Below are positions 52,766 through 61,668 of a stretch of 64,000 nucleotides of DNA, in pieces. Source of the stretch: SZUA-35 sp963781035 (GTDB taxonomy: Bacteria > Actinomycetota > Acidimicrobiia > Acidimicrobiales > SZUA-35); NCBI GenBank assembly GCA_963781035.1, contig CAWAEN010000004.1, forward strand, positions 186,001-250,000, read 5' to 3'. Each line of letters opens with the position of its first letter. Position 1 is the stretch's first letter. The notes below the pieces were generated by a model. The model ran no database searches and had not been told where the DNA came from. It saw only the letters and a program-made list of their open reading frames with translations. The position numbers were made by a program, and so were the translations under genes.

Positions 52766-53551
52766 GTGACCGAATTGCAGATGATCGGCGGAGGAAAGAT
52801 GGGTCAGGCTCTCCTCGGAGGGATGATCGACGCGTCCTGGATCGAGCCATCGAAGGCTGCGGTCGTCGAGGTGTCGGCTGATCAACGGGCCCGGCTCGTC
52901 GATCTCCTCCCAGGAGTGACGATCCTCGACGCACCGCTCGCAGGCGTCCCTGCCGTCCTCGCCGTGAAGCCGCACTACGTGCTCGAGGTGGCGTCCTCGC
53001 TGGTCGATCCCGGTCTGGTCGTCTCGATTGCGGCCGGCATCACCATCACCGCGATGGAGTCGGTGCTTCCTCCGGGCACGCGCGTCCTGCGGGTCATGCC
53101 GAACACGCCTGCGCTCGTCGGTTTCGGCGCGTCGGCCATCGCACCGGGAACGGCCGCCACCGACGCCGACCTGTCCTGGGCAGTGTCGTTGTTCGAGGCC
53201 GTTGGTGTCGCGGTCACCGTCACAGAAGCACAGCTCGATGCCGTCACCGGTCTCAGCGGATCGGGGCCGGCCTACGTGTTCATGGTCGCCGAGGCGATGG
53301 CTGACGCCGGAGTGGCCGCAGGCCTACCACGGCCGGTCGCAGAGCTCCTGGCCCACCAAACGATCCGCGGTGCAGGCACGATGCTCACCTCGGGTGATGC
53401 CACCGCAACCGACCTGCGGATCGGGGTCACCACCCCGGCTGGAACCACCGCTGCCGGCCTCGCGGTGCTCGAGGAGCGCGCCGTGCGCTCGGCCTTCATC
53501 GATGCTGTTGCCGCTGCCACCGAGCGATCACGGGAACTCGGCTCGTCATGA
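52766..53551 (+). CDS. proC: Pyrroline-5-carboxylate reductase
   Basis: 261 residues from GTG 52766. Last step of proline synthesis. Rossmann start LQMIGGGKMGQALLGGM, VMPNTPALVGFGASA, and the C-terminal signature LSGSGPAYVFMVAEAMADAG, then QTIRGAGTMLTSG and TPAGTTAAGLAVLEE. The stop overlaps the SAM hydrolase start (ATGA). Confidence 0.95.
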   Translation: MTELQMIGGGKMGQALLGGMIDASWIEPSKAAVVEVSADQRARLVDLLPGVTILDAPLAGVPAVLAVKPHYVLEVASSLVDPGLVVSIAAGITITAMESVLPPGTRVLRVMPNTPALVGFGASAIAPGTAATDADLSWAVSLFEAVGVAVTVTEAQLDAVTGLSGSGPAYVFMVAEAMADAGVAAGLPRPVAELLAHQTIRGAGTMLTSGDATATDLRIGVTTPAGTTAAGLAVLEERAVRSAFIDAVAAATERSRELGSS

Positions 53552-54450
53552 CGGCCCTCCGATTCGACACGATCTCGTTTCTCACCGACTACGGCACGAG
53601 CGATGAGTTCGTCGGCGTGGTCAAGTCCGTGATCCGCACGATGACCCCGGGTGTCACCGTCATCGACATCACACACGACATCGAGCCGCACGATGTTCGC
53701 GCCGGCGGCCTCGCACTGGCGCGGGCGGCGCAGTATCTCGCCCCAGGGGTGGTCCTCGGCGTTGTGGATCCCGGAGTCGCCACGGCTCGGAAGGCGATCG
53801 TGATCGAGGTCGGTGACGGCCAGAGCTACCTCGTCGGTCCTGACAACGGCCTGTTCGCGCCGGCCGTGTCGCTCGTCGGCGGGGCGACCGGAGCCGTCGT
53901 GCTCGACAATCCCGAATTCCACCTTCCCGCGCCCGGCCCCACCTTCGACGGTCGAGATGTCTTCGCCCCGGCCGCCGCTCACCTCTGTCGTGGTGTCCCG
54001 ATGCTCGACCTGGGCACCGCGATCGACCCGATGCGCCTGCTTCCCGGTGTGATGGCCGTCAGCGAACAATCGGACGACGGCTCGATCAAGGCCGAGGTGC
54101 TCTGGGTCGACCGGTTCGGGAACGCCCAGCTCAATGTCGACCCCGAGGACCTGGTGTCCTGGCCGGAGCACGTCTCCATCGAGGGGGGCCGAACAACCAG
54201 AACGGCGCAGCGCGTGCAGGCCTTCGCCGACATCTCGACCGGCAGTGTCGGGCTGCTCGTGGATTCCTACGGTCTCCTGTCGATCGCGGTCGATCGAGGA
54301 TCGGCTGCGTTCGAGCTCGAGATCAACGAAGGTGATGCGCTCACCCTCCGACCGGCCGCCGGCGGAACCGCTGTTGGTTCGACGGCGGTCACCCTCGGGC
54401 AGAAACCGACCACGGTTCCCCCGGTCATCGATCCTTCGGAGATCCCATGA
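53548..54450 (+). CDS. S-adenosylmethionine hydrolase (DUF62/hydroxide adenosyltransferase family)
   Basis: 300 residues. FLTDYGTSDEFVGVVKSVI and ITHDIEPHDVRAGGLAL in the N-terminal domain, VDPGVATARKAIVIE and GPDNGLFAPA are the SAM-binding motifs shared with fluorinases and SAM hydroxide adenosyltransferases; VLWVDRFGNAQLNV opens the C-terminal domain. It lacks visible halogenase-specific features, so hydrolysis to adenosine and methionine is expected. Overlaps both neighbours by 4 nt. Confidence 0.88.
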   Translation: MTALRFDTISFLTDYGTSDEFVGVVKSVIRTMTPGVTVIDITHDIEPHDVRAGGLALARAAQYLAPGVVLGVVDPGVATARKAIVIEVGDGQSYLVGPDNGLFAPAVSLVGGATGAVVLDNPEFHLPAPGPTFDGRDVFAPAAAHLCRGVPMLDLGTAIDPMRLLPGVMAVSEQSDDGSIKAEVLWVDRFGNAQLNVDPEDLVSWPEHVSIEGGRTTRTAQRVQAFADISTGSVGLLVDSYGLLSIAVDRGSAAFELEINEGDALTLRPAAGGTAVGSTAVTLGQKPTTVPPVIDPSEIP

Positions 54451-54605
54451 GACCCGTTGTCGTCCTCACCATCGCCGTCCTGCTCCTCGCGATCCTCGGC
54501 GCCGCTGCGCTCCAGTTCGTCGTGTTGGCACCGAGCGGTGACGGCGATCCCGATGCCGAGTCCGGAATGATCATGATCGAACTCGACGCCCCCGATCTCT
54601 CATGA
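54447..54605 (+). CDS. Small single-helix membrane protein
   Basis: 52 residues. MRPVVVLTIAVLLLAILGAA begins a single transmembrane helix, followed by an acidic extracytoplasmic tail ending APDLS. It overlaps the SAM hydrolase stop (ATGA) and the following gene start (ATGA), so it is locked into the operon. Good start and stop coupling makes it real; function unknown. Confidence 0.7.
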   Translation: MRPVVVLTIAVLLLAILGAAALQFVVLAPSGDGDPDAESGMIMIELDAPDLS

Positions 54606-55621
54606 CCAACCTCGCCCGTCGATTCCCGGTCATGGAGGACGAGCGAGTTGCACTGATCACCGATGACGGTGGGCAGGTCTCCTACGGAGCACTCGGTGAG
54701 ATGGTCGGTGCCGTCCGCGGTGGTCTGGTCGCCGCCGGACTCGGGGTCGGTGATCACGTGTTGCTCATCGGCGACAACACCGACCTCAGCGTGGTGTTCC
54801 ATCTGGCGTGCGTCACCGCCGGCTTGGTCTCGATGCCACTGGATCCCCTGACCACGCCGAAGGAGATCGCTCGGATCGTCGACGACCACCACCCGGCCGC
54901 CGTCATCGCTGACGCAGTCGGTGCGTCCTCTTGGGCCGATTCGACCCCGAACCTGGCTGGAATCAAGCTCGTCTCCACCTCCGCTGCAGATCGACTGGCA
55001 CTACTCGACCACGAATGGGTTCCTGGCACCGACGTCGCCGACGACCATCCCGCCGTCCTGTCGATCGGTGCGTTGCGATTGGCGCAGACCCACGGTCAGG
55101 TCGCGGTGACCATCGATGCCATGACCCCGAGCCTGACCGAGTCGACCGGCGGCGAACCGGTCGTGCTCGGCATCGGGCCGCTGCATGACCCGTCCGGGCT
55201 CGACGTGCTCCACACCGGTCTGGCAAACGGGGCGACGATCCTCGTCGACAACGTACCGGCAGCGGAACTCGCCGTCGATGGTCTCCGACGCTCCCACACC
55301 GATCGCCCAGACGGCACCCGCGACATGATCGTGATCTCCGGGCTCGAGGTCTCGGCGTCCGAGGTCGAACGCCTGCTGGTGTCGCATGTCATGGTCGACG
55401 CCGTGTCCGTGGTCGGTGAACCCGATGCGACAACGGGGGAACGGCTGGTCGCGTATGTCGCGGCAACGAAGCCGCCGACCGTGGACGAGCGGCCGAACCT
55501 CGAGCGCGAGTTGATCGAGTTCTGCGCGGAACGACTCGAGCCGCACAAGGTGCCTCGTCGGATCGTCTTCACCTCGTCGATCCCCTCCGGGTTCGCGGAA
55601 CCGGCCACCGGTGGGAGCTGA
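54602..55621 (+). CDS. Degenerate acyl-CoA ligase (AMP-binding) homologue
   Basis: 339 residues against about 500 for the family. The N-terminal part is ligase-like (ALITDDGGQVSYGALGEMVG, VLLIGDNTDLSVVFHLACVTAG, LDPLTTPKEIARIVDDHHP), and so is part of the C-terminal domain (VISGLEVSASEVERLLVSH, VVGEPDATTGERLVAYV). The ATP/AMP core is gone: the TSGTTGxPK loop reads IGALRLAQTHGQV, the YGxTE and TGD motifs are absent, and the final catalytic Lys region is PSGFAEPATG. It cannot be an ordinary ligase. No frameshift explains this, so it looks like a stable pseudoenzyme. Confidence 0.75.
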   Translation: MTNLARRFPVMEDERVALITDDGGQVSYGALGEMVGAVRGGLVAAGLGVGDHVLLIGDNTDLSVVFHLACVTAGLVSMPLDPLTTPKEIARIVDDHHPAAVIADAVGASSWADSTPNLAGIKLVSTSAADRLALLDHEWVPGTDVADDHPAVLSIGALRLAQTHGQVAVTIDAMTPSLTESTGGEPVVLGIGPLHDPSGLDVLHTGLANGATILVDNVPAAELAVDGLRRSHTDRPDGTRDMIVISGLEVSASEVERLLVSHVMVDAVSVVGEPDATTGERLVAYVAATKPPTVDERPNLERELIEFCAERLEPHKVPRRIVFTSSIPSGFAEPATGGS

Positions 55622-55671
55622 GCGAGCCGTCTCGGCGCACCGGTCGTGAGCATGTCCACCTTGCTTCGTGC

Positions 55672-55690
55672 ATTTGTGAAAACCGCTGTC
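55672..55690 (+). promoter_or_regulatory. Candidate Rex operator half-site before rex
   Basis: TTGTGAA at 55674-55680 within TTTGTGAAAACCGCTG, 22 bp before the rex start. Rex sites are TTGTGAA-type inverted repeats. The right half here is poor, so autoregulation is possible but weakly supported. Confidence 0.35.
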
Positions 55691-55702
55691 TAGCCTCGAA
55701 CA

Positions 55703-56410
55703 ATGGTTCCCAGCGGACGAGTCTCCGAAGCCACCGTGGCTCGACTCCCGCAGTACCTCCAATGCGCCGTCGATGCGGCGAAGGCCGGCGAATCCACGAT
55801 CTCGTCCGACCGCTTGGCCGAACTCGTCGGTGTCAATCCCGCCACGTTGCGTCGAGATCTGGCGTCGCTCGAGATCACGGGAACCCGAGGTGTGGGGTAC
55901 GACACGAAATACCTCGTGTTCGAGATCAGCGGCTCGCTCGGACTCAACCAGGACTGGCCTGTCGTGATCGTCGGCGTCGGCAATCTCGGTCGAGCCCTGG
56001 CCAACTATGCCGGTCTCGACGACCGTGGGTTCCCCGTTCGAGCACTGCTCGACGTCGATCCAGACGTTGTCGGTTCCTCGGTCAGTGGCATCCTCGTCGA
56101 GCACATCGACGACGCAGCGATCGTGGTTGCCCGCGAACGGATCGCCGTCGCCGTGCTGGCGACCCCACCGGAAGGGGCGCAGTCAGCGGCCGACATCCTC
56201 GCTGCGGCAGGGGTCACCTCGCTGCTCAACTTCACTGCGACATCGGTGCAGACCGCCGAGGATGTCGAGGTCCGGCGGGTCGATCTGGCGACCGAACTCC
56301 AGATCCTCAGCTTCTATCAGCAACGGGTGAACAGCGCCCGCAAAGGCGTCGGTGTGCCGATTGCCCGCCGACGAACCGAGCCGGCGATCGAGAACGGCGT
56401 CGTCGCGTGA
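55703..56410 (+). CDS. rex: Redox-sensing transcriptional repressor Rex
   Basis: 235 residues. N-terminal winged helix with ISSDRLAELVGVNPATLRRDLASL, then a Rossmann domain VVIVGVGNLGRALANYAGL that senses NADH/NAD+. NFTATSVQTAEDVEVRRVDLA is the Rex signature. It heads the heme genes as in Streptomyces rex-hemACD, where Rex also controls respiratory oxidases. Confidence 0.93.
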   Translation: MVPSGRVSEATVARLPQYLQCAVDAAKAGESTISSDRLAELVGVNPATLRRDLASLEITGTRGVGYDTKYLVFEISGSLGLNQDWPVVIVGVGNLGRALANYAGLDDRGFPVRALLDVDPDVVGSSVSGILVEHIDDAAIVVARERIAVAVLATPPEGAQSAADILAAAGVTSLLNFTATSVQTAEDVEVRRVDLATELQILSFYQQRVNSARKGVGVPIARRRTEPAIENGVVA

Positions 56411-56514
56411 CGGGTTCCACTCGCACCGGAGTGGTGCAGATGCTGTCGGAACTGCGACACTGGTCGTGGTTCGGCGGCTGAAGGTTCCCGCTCGAATCAT
56501 CGTCGAGGAGACTC

Positions 56515-57774
56515 ATGACCGTCATCGCCATCGGGCTGAACCATCGCTCCGCCCCCATCGGCGTGCTCGAGCAGATGAGTCTTGCCGCTGACGTGGTGCC
56601 GAAAGCTCTCAGCGAGATCGCGTCGAGCCCCGTGGTGAATGAGGTCGTGTTGCTCTCGACGTGCAACCGCACCGAGGTCTATGTCCACGCCGAACGATTC
56701 CACGACGCCTACCGAGATGTCAGGGAGGCGCTGAGCCTGATCGTCGGTGTCGACTCGTCGACGTTCGTCGACCATCTCTATGTGCACTTCGACGGCGAGG
56801 CGATCGATCACCTCTTCTCGGTGTCTGCCGGACTCGACTCGGCTGTCCTCGGCGAGCACGAGATCCTCGGTCAGATCCGGACCGCATGGGAGCGGGCCCG
56901 CATCGAGGGAACCGCCGGGCCACTGCTGAATCCGTTGTTCGAGAACGCCGTGACCGCCGGCAAGCGGGTGCGGACCGAGACCGCCATCGGGCGGCGGACC
57001 GCGTCGATCTCACACGCCGCGGTCGCCCTCGTCACCGAACGTCTCGGCGACCTCGCCGGACGTCGAGTGTTGCTCATCGGCGCCGGCGAAGTCGGTGCCG
57101 GCGTGGCCGGTGCTCTGGCGAAGACAGGGTCGGCGTTGGTGTCGGTCACCAATCGCACCGCTGATCGTGCCGCCGAGATCGCCGCCCCCATCGGGGCCGA
57201 TGTGGTGCCCTTCGATGACCTGGCAGCAGCAGTCGCAGCGGCCGACGTCGTGGTCAGCGCCACCGGCGCTCCCGGTGTGGTGCTCGACGCATCGACGGTC
57301 CGCGCCGCGCTCGACGCCAGCGGCCGACGCCTCCTGATCCTCGACCTCGCCGTGCCTCGCGACGTCGATCCCGGCGTCATGGCGTTCGACGATGTCGACC
57401 TGATGGTGCTGTCCGACTTGCAGGCGTTCGCCAACCGCGGTCTCGAGGAACGCCAGAAGGAGGTCTCCGCCGCCCGCGCCGTGATGGAAGACCAGATGGC
57501 GCTCTTCCAACGGTCTGCCGGTGCAGCCGAGGTCGATCCACTCCTCGGCAGCCTCCACCGCTGGGCCGATTCGGTGCGCTCAGACGAGATCGCTCGGTTC
57601 GACAAGCGTCTCGACAGTCTCAGCGGAGAGCAAGCAGCTGCGGTCGATGCGCTCACTCGTGGTCTGGTCAAGAAGTTGCTTCACCCGCCGTCGGCAACTC
57701 TCAAGGACGCGGGTGGGTCGCGCAGAGGTGACCGCCTCGTCGAGTCGGTGCGGGAACTCTTCGACCTCTCGTGA
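56515..57774 (+). CDS. hemA: Glutamyl-tRNA reductase
   Basis: 419 residues. First step of C5 heme synthesis. GLNHRSAPIGVLEQMSL, the nucleophile Cys in LLSTCNRTEVYVHAE, LGEHEILGQIRTAWE, and the NADPH domain RRVLLIGAGEVGAGVAGAL with SVTNRTADRA. The C-terminal dimerisation helices end before TGA 57774, overlapping hemC (GTGA). Confidence 0.95.
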   Translation: MTVIAIGLNHRSAPIGVLEQMSLAADVVPKALSEIASSPVVNEVVLLSTCNRTEVYVHAERFHDAYRDVREALSLIVGVDSSTFVDHLYVHFDGEAIDHLFSVSAGLDSAVLGEHEILGQIRTAWERARIEGTAGPLLNPLFENAVTAGKRVRTETAIGRRTASISHAAVALVTERLGDLAGRRVLLIGAGEVGAGVAGALAKTGSALVSVTNRTADRAAEIAAPIGADVVPFDDLAAAVAAADVVVSATGAPGVVLDASTVRAALDASGRRLLILDLAVPRDVDPGVMAFDDVDLMVLSDLQAFANRGLEERQKEVSAARAVMEDQMALFQRSAGAAEVDPLLGSLHRWADSVRSDEIARFDKRLDSLSGEQAAAVDALTRGLVKKLLHPPSATLKDAGGSRRGDRLVESVRELFDLS

Positions 57775-58661
57775 AGATCCGCATCGCCACACGCGCGAGT
57801 CCGCTGGCGTTGTGGCAGGCCCACCACGTTGCCGATCTGATCACACAGCAGGATCCCTCGGTCGAGACCGAGCTCGTCACGATGGACACCTTCGCCGACC
57901 TCCGATTGGATCTCCCCATCTCGGCGCTCGGCGGGAAGGGTGCGTTCAGCAAGGAAGTCCAGAGCGTCCTCCTGTCAGGCGCCGCCGACATCGCCGTGCA
58001 CTCGGCGAAGGACCTCCAGGCGAGCACGCCTGACGAGCTCGTGATCGGCGCGGTCCCCGCTCGCGGCGACACCCGCGACGCCCTGGTCGGCGGCCGGCTG
58101 GCCGACCTCCCGCAGGGAGCGACGGTGGCCACCGGCAGCAACCGTCGACGGGTACAGCTCGCCCGGCTACGACCCGATCTGCAGTTCGTCGGCCTGCGCG
58201 GCAACATCGGTACTCGGCTGTCGAAGCTCTCGGGGTTCGATGCGTTGGTCATGGCCAACGTGGCCATCGAGCGTCTCGGCCTGCAGCTCGACACCGTCGA
58301 CGTGCTGTCGCCGGATGCGATGATCCCCCAAGTGGGCCAGGGCGCGCTGGCGGTCGAGTGTCGGGCCGACGGGGAAGAGCTCATCGACCTCCTGTCGGCG
58401 ATCGAGGACTCCGATGCTCGCCGCATGCTCGCCGCCGAGCGTGGTTTCCTGCTCGAGCTCGGCGGTGACTGCGATCTCCCGGCCGGGGCCAACGCCGTGC
58501 TCGATGGCGATGGACGTCTCACCCTCACCGCGATGCTGACATCGATCGACGAGCAACGACTCGAACGAGTCGTGGTGTCCGGGGTCGAAGTCCCCGACGG
58601 ATCGGCCGACGAAGAGATCGGTCGGGCGGCAGCTCGACAGCTTCGGGGTCTGGTCGCATGA
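57771..58661 (+). CDS. hemC: Porphobilinogen deaminase (hydroxymethylbilane synthase)
   Basis: 296 residues from GTG 57771. IRIATRASPLALWQAHHVAD, AVHSAKDLQAS, VATGSNRRRVQLARLRPDL, and QVGQGALAVECRAD. The usual cofactor loop Cys appears shifted or replaced (LLELGGDCDLPAGANAV contains the dipyrromethane Cys). Overlaps hemD by 4 nt (ATGA). Confidence 0.95.
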   Translation: MKIRIATRASPLALWQAHHVADLITQQDPSVETELVTMDTFADLRLDLPISALGGKGAFSKEVQSVLLSGAADIAVHSAKDLQASTPDELVIGAVPARGDTRDALVGGRLADLPQGATVATGSNRRRVQLARLRPDLQFVGLRGNIGTRLSKLSGFDALVMANVAIERLGLQLDTVDVLSPDAMIPQVGQGALAVECRADGEELIDLLSAIEDSDARRMLAAERGFLLELGGDCDLPAGANAVLDGDGRLTLTAMLTSIDEQRLERVVVSGVEVPDGSADEEIGRAAARQLRGLVA

Positions 58662-59378
58662 CGCTCGCCGGACGCCACGTCGTGGTGTGCCGGGCCACGA
58701 GCCAGAGCGGTCCGCTGCTCGACGCCATCGGTCGTGCCGGCGCGATCGCGGTGCACGTTCCCTTGATCGAGGTCGTACCTCCGCTCGATGGGGGCGAAGC
58801 ACTCCGCCGGGCGTTGGCCGCAGCCAGTGAGAACAGCTGGGTCGCCGTGACCTCGGCCAACGGCGTCGATGCGGTCGCGGCAGCCGGCCCGGGGTGCCGC
58901 GTGCCGGCTCGGTGTCGTGGGGCCGGCCACGGCGCGCCGCGCGGTGGAGATGGGCCTCGACGTGACCTTCGAGTCGCCCGAACCCACGGGTGAAGGCCTC
59001 GGTCGCACGCTTCCCGTCATCGAGGGGGAGCGGGTGGTGGTCGCCGTCGCCGAGCTGGCCTCGGACGACCTCCCCAACGCTCTGAAACGCCGAGGGATCG
59101 ACTTCGAGGTGGTGACCGCCTACCGCACGCTCGCTCCCGAGACCAGCTCGTCCGACTTCGATCGCATCCGAGCCGCGGACCTCGTGCTCGTCACCGCGCC
59201 ATCGGTCATCGAGCGTCTGCTCGATCGACTCGACCCGGCGGAGCTTCCCGCCCTCATCGCCATTGGCGAACCCACGGCAGCGGCGATCCGATCGCGGGGA
59301 CTGGAGGTCGCTGCGACCGCGACCAAACCAACGACCGATGGCCTGATCGCCGCTGCGTTGCATACGCTCGCTCCATGA
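58658..59378 (+). CDS. hemD: Uroporphyrinogen-III synthase (frameshifted)
   Basis: ATG 58658. First frame: GRHVVVCRATSQSGPLLDAIG, HVPLIEVVPPLDGG, WVAVTSANGVDAVAAAGPG. Second frame from about 58895: LGVVGPATARRAVEMGLDV, GERVVVAVAELASDDLPNAL, VVTAYRTLAPE, LVLVTAPSVIERLL and IAIGEPTAAAIRSRG. One CG restored near 58902 (CCGCGCGTGCC) gives about 240 residues. Overlaps hemB (ATGA). Confidence 0.88.
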
Positions 59379-60358
59379 CGTTCCCCCAGCGCCGCCTCCG
59401 TCGGCTTCGCCGTACCGGAGCACTGCGCCGACTCGTCGCTCAGACCACCCTCTCGGTCGACGACTTCGTTGCCCCGCTCTTCGTACGCGAGGGCATCGAG
59501 GCCCCCGTCGACATCGCGTCTCTTCCCGGTGTCCAGCAGCACACCCTGGCATCGCTCGACGCCGAGGTCGACCGCCTGGTCGCCCTCGGCATCCCCGCGA
59601 TCATGCTGTTCGGCGTCCCGGCCACCAAGGACGACGAAGGATCGCAAGCCTGGGCCGCCGATGGCATCGTCCAAGTGGCGTTGCGCCGTCTGCGCGCTCG
59701 TCTGGGCGACCAGATCGTGTTGATGGCCGATCTCTGTGTCGACGAGTACACGAGTCACGGCCACTGTGGCATCGTCGATGCCGCCGGCGAGGTCGACAAC
59801 GACGCAACCGTCGCCAACTACCGGAGGATCGCCGTTGCCCAGGCCACGGCGGGAGCCCACGTCGTCGCACCCTCCGGGATGATGGACGGTCAGGTCGGGG
59901 CGATTCGGTCTGCGCTCGACGAAGCCGGCTTCGAGGACGTCTCGATCCTCGCCTACGCCGCGAAGTACGCGAGCGCCATGTACGGGCCGTTCCGTGATGC
60001 CGTCGACGTCACGATCGCAGACGGCGGCGACCGCAAGGGCTACCAACAAGATCCTCGCAACGGCAGGGAGGCGCTCGAGGAGGTTCGGCTCGACATCGCC
60101 GAAGGGGCCGACATGGTCATGGTCAAACCGGCCCACACCTACCTCGATCTGATCGCTGCCGTGAGGGCAGACGTCGACGTGCCGGTGGCGGCGTATCACG
60201 TGAGCGGCGAGTACGCGATGCTGAAGGCAGCCGCGGCGAATGGTTGGATCGATGGCGATGCGGCGGCGATCGAGGTCTTGACCGCGATCAAACGAGCCGG
60301 CGCCGACATCATCCTCACCTATCTCGCAGCCGAGGTGGCCGAGATGCTTCGCACCTGA
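59375..60358 (+). CDS. hemB: Delta-aminolevulinic acid dehydratase (porphobilinogen synthase)
   Basis: 327 residues. LFVREGIEAPVDIASLPGVQ, the metal-site variant DLCVDEYTSHGHCG (only two of the usual three Cys, with Asp in place of one), the Schiff-base Lys in YAAKYASAMYGPFRDAV and MVKPAHTYLDLI. The mixed Cys/Asp site suggests magnesium in place of or beside zinc. Last coupled gene; hemL follows after 13 bp. Confidence 0.95.
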   Translation: MTFPQRRLRRLRRTGALRRLVAQTTLSVDDFVAPLFVREGIEAPVDIASLPGVQQHTLASLDAEVDRLVALGIPAIMLFGVPATKDDEGSQAWAADGIVQVALRRLRARLGDQIVLMADLCVDEYTSHGHCGIVDAAGEVDNDATVANYRRIAVAQATAGAHVVAPSGMMDGQVGAIRSALDEAGFEDVSILAYAAKYASAMYGPFRDAVDVTIADGGDRKGYQQDPRNGREALEEVRLDIAEGADMVMVKPAHTYLDLIAAVRADVDVPVAAYHVSGEYAMLKAAAANGWIDGDAAAIEVLTAIKRAGADIILTYLAAEVAEMLRT

Positions 60359-60371
60359 GCACACTGGTGCC

Positions 60372-61667
60372 GTGAACGACGCTGCTGCCACGCCCGCCTC
60401 GCCAGGCCGATCCAACGAGGAACTCTTCGAGCGGGCAAAGCGTGTGCTTCCCGGTGGGGTCAACTCGCCGGTCCGAGCGTTCCTCTCCGTCGGCGGGACT
60501 CCGTACTTCGTCGACCGAGCGCAAGGCGCGTACGTGTGGGACCCGGAAGGCAATCGGTATCTCGACTACGTCCAGAGCTACGGGGCATCGATCCTCGGCC
60601 ACGCCGACCCCACGGTCGTCGCCGCCATTCAGGCGGCGGCCACCAAGGGAACCACGTACGGAGCATCGACGCGTCCGCGAGATCGAGCTCGCGGAACGCA
60701 TCGTCGAGTGGGTTCCCGGTATCGAGATGATTCGCATGACCTCGTCGGGGACCGAAGCGGCGATGTCGGCGATTCGCCTCGCCCGGGGAGCCACCGGCCG
60801 CTCGAAGGTCGTGAAGTTCGCCGGGTGCTACCACGGTCACGTCGACTCGTTGCTGGTCGCCGGTGGCTCGGGGGTCGCCAACCAGGGGCTCGTCGGCTCG
60901 GCCGGTGTCACCGAGGCCTCGGTCGCCGACACCGTCGTGTGGCCGTACAACGTCGTGCCCACCCTCGACGAGGACACCGCCGTGCTGGCGATCGAACCGG
61001 TCGCCGCGAACATGGGGGTGGTCGAACCCGAACCGGGATTCCTGCAGGCGTGCCGAGACGAATGCGATCGGGTCGGCGCTCTGCTCCTGTTCGATGAAGT
61101 GATCACCGGCTTCCGTCTCGGCCGGGGGGGAGCGACGGCCTGGTCCGGCGTCACCCCAGACGTGTGGGCGTTCGGCAAGATCATCGGTGGTGGGCTCCCC
61201 GTCGGAGCGTTCGGCGGATCGCGAGAAGTGATGTCCCACGTGGCTCCGCTCGGCCCCGTCTATCAGGGCGGCACGCTCTCGGGGAACCCGCTGGCAACCG
61301 CGGCCGGACTCGCCGTGCTCGATCAGCTCGACCGACGATCGGTACGACGAGCTCGTGGCCAAGGCCACTCACCTGGCCGACGGTCTCGTCGAGGCAATCG
61401 GATCAGCCGGAGTGGACGTCCAGGTCCCTCGCGTCGGCCCGCTGCTCGGCATCTTCTTCGCCGACGCGCCGGTGCGGAACTACGACGACGCCAAGGCCGC
61501 GGCCGACAACGGGCGCTACGCCCCGTTCTTCCATGCCATGCTCGACCAGGGTGTCGCCCTGGCTCCGGGGCCGTACGAGGCAGCATTCCCCAGCCTCGCC
61601 CACAGCGTCGCCGACATCGATCGAACGATCGAAGCGGCCGCGCGTCGCGGCTCAGTCGCTGGCTTGA
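60372..61667 (+). CDS. hemL: Glutamate-1-semialdehyde 2,1-aminomutase (three frameshifts)
   Basis: GTG 60372. PLP enzyme making 5-aminolevulinate. FERAKRVLPGGVNSPVRAF, YVWDPEGNRYLDYVQSYG, GTTYGAST, then in the next frame MIRMTSSGTEAAMSAIRLA, FAGCYHGHVDSLLV, LLLFDEVITGFR and the PLP Lys in VWAFGKIIGGGLPVGAFGG, YQGGTLSGNPLA; the third frame gives GPLLGIFFADAP and APGPYEAAFPSLAHS. Breaks near 60671 (ACGCGCGTCC), 61333 (ACCGCGACG) and 61643 (CCGCGCGCG) are each repaired by one CG, giving about 433 residues. Confidence 0.9.
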
Positions 61668-61668
61668 A

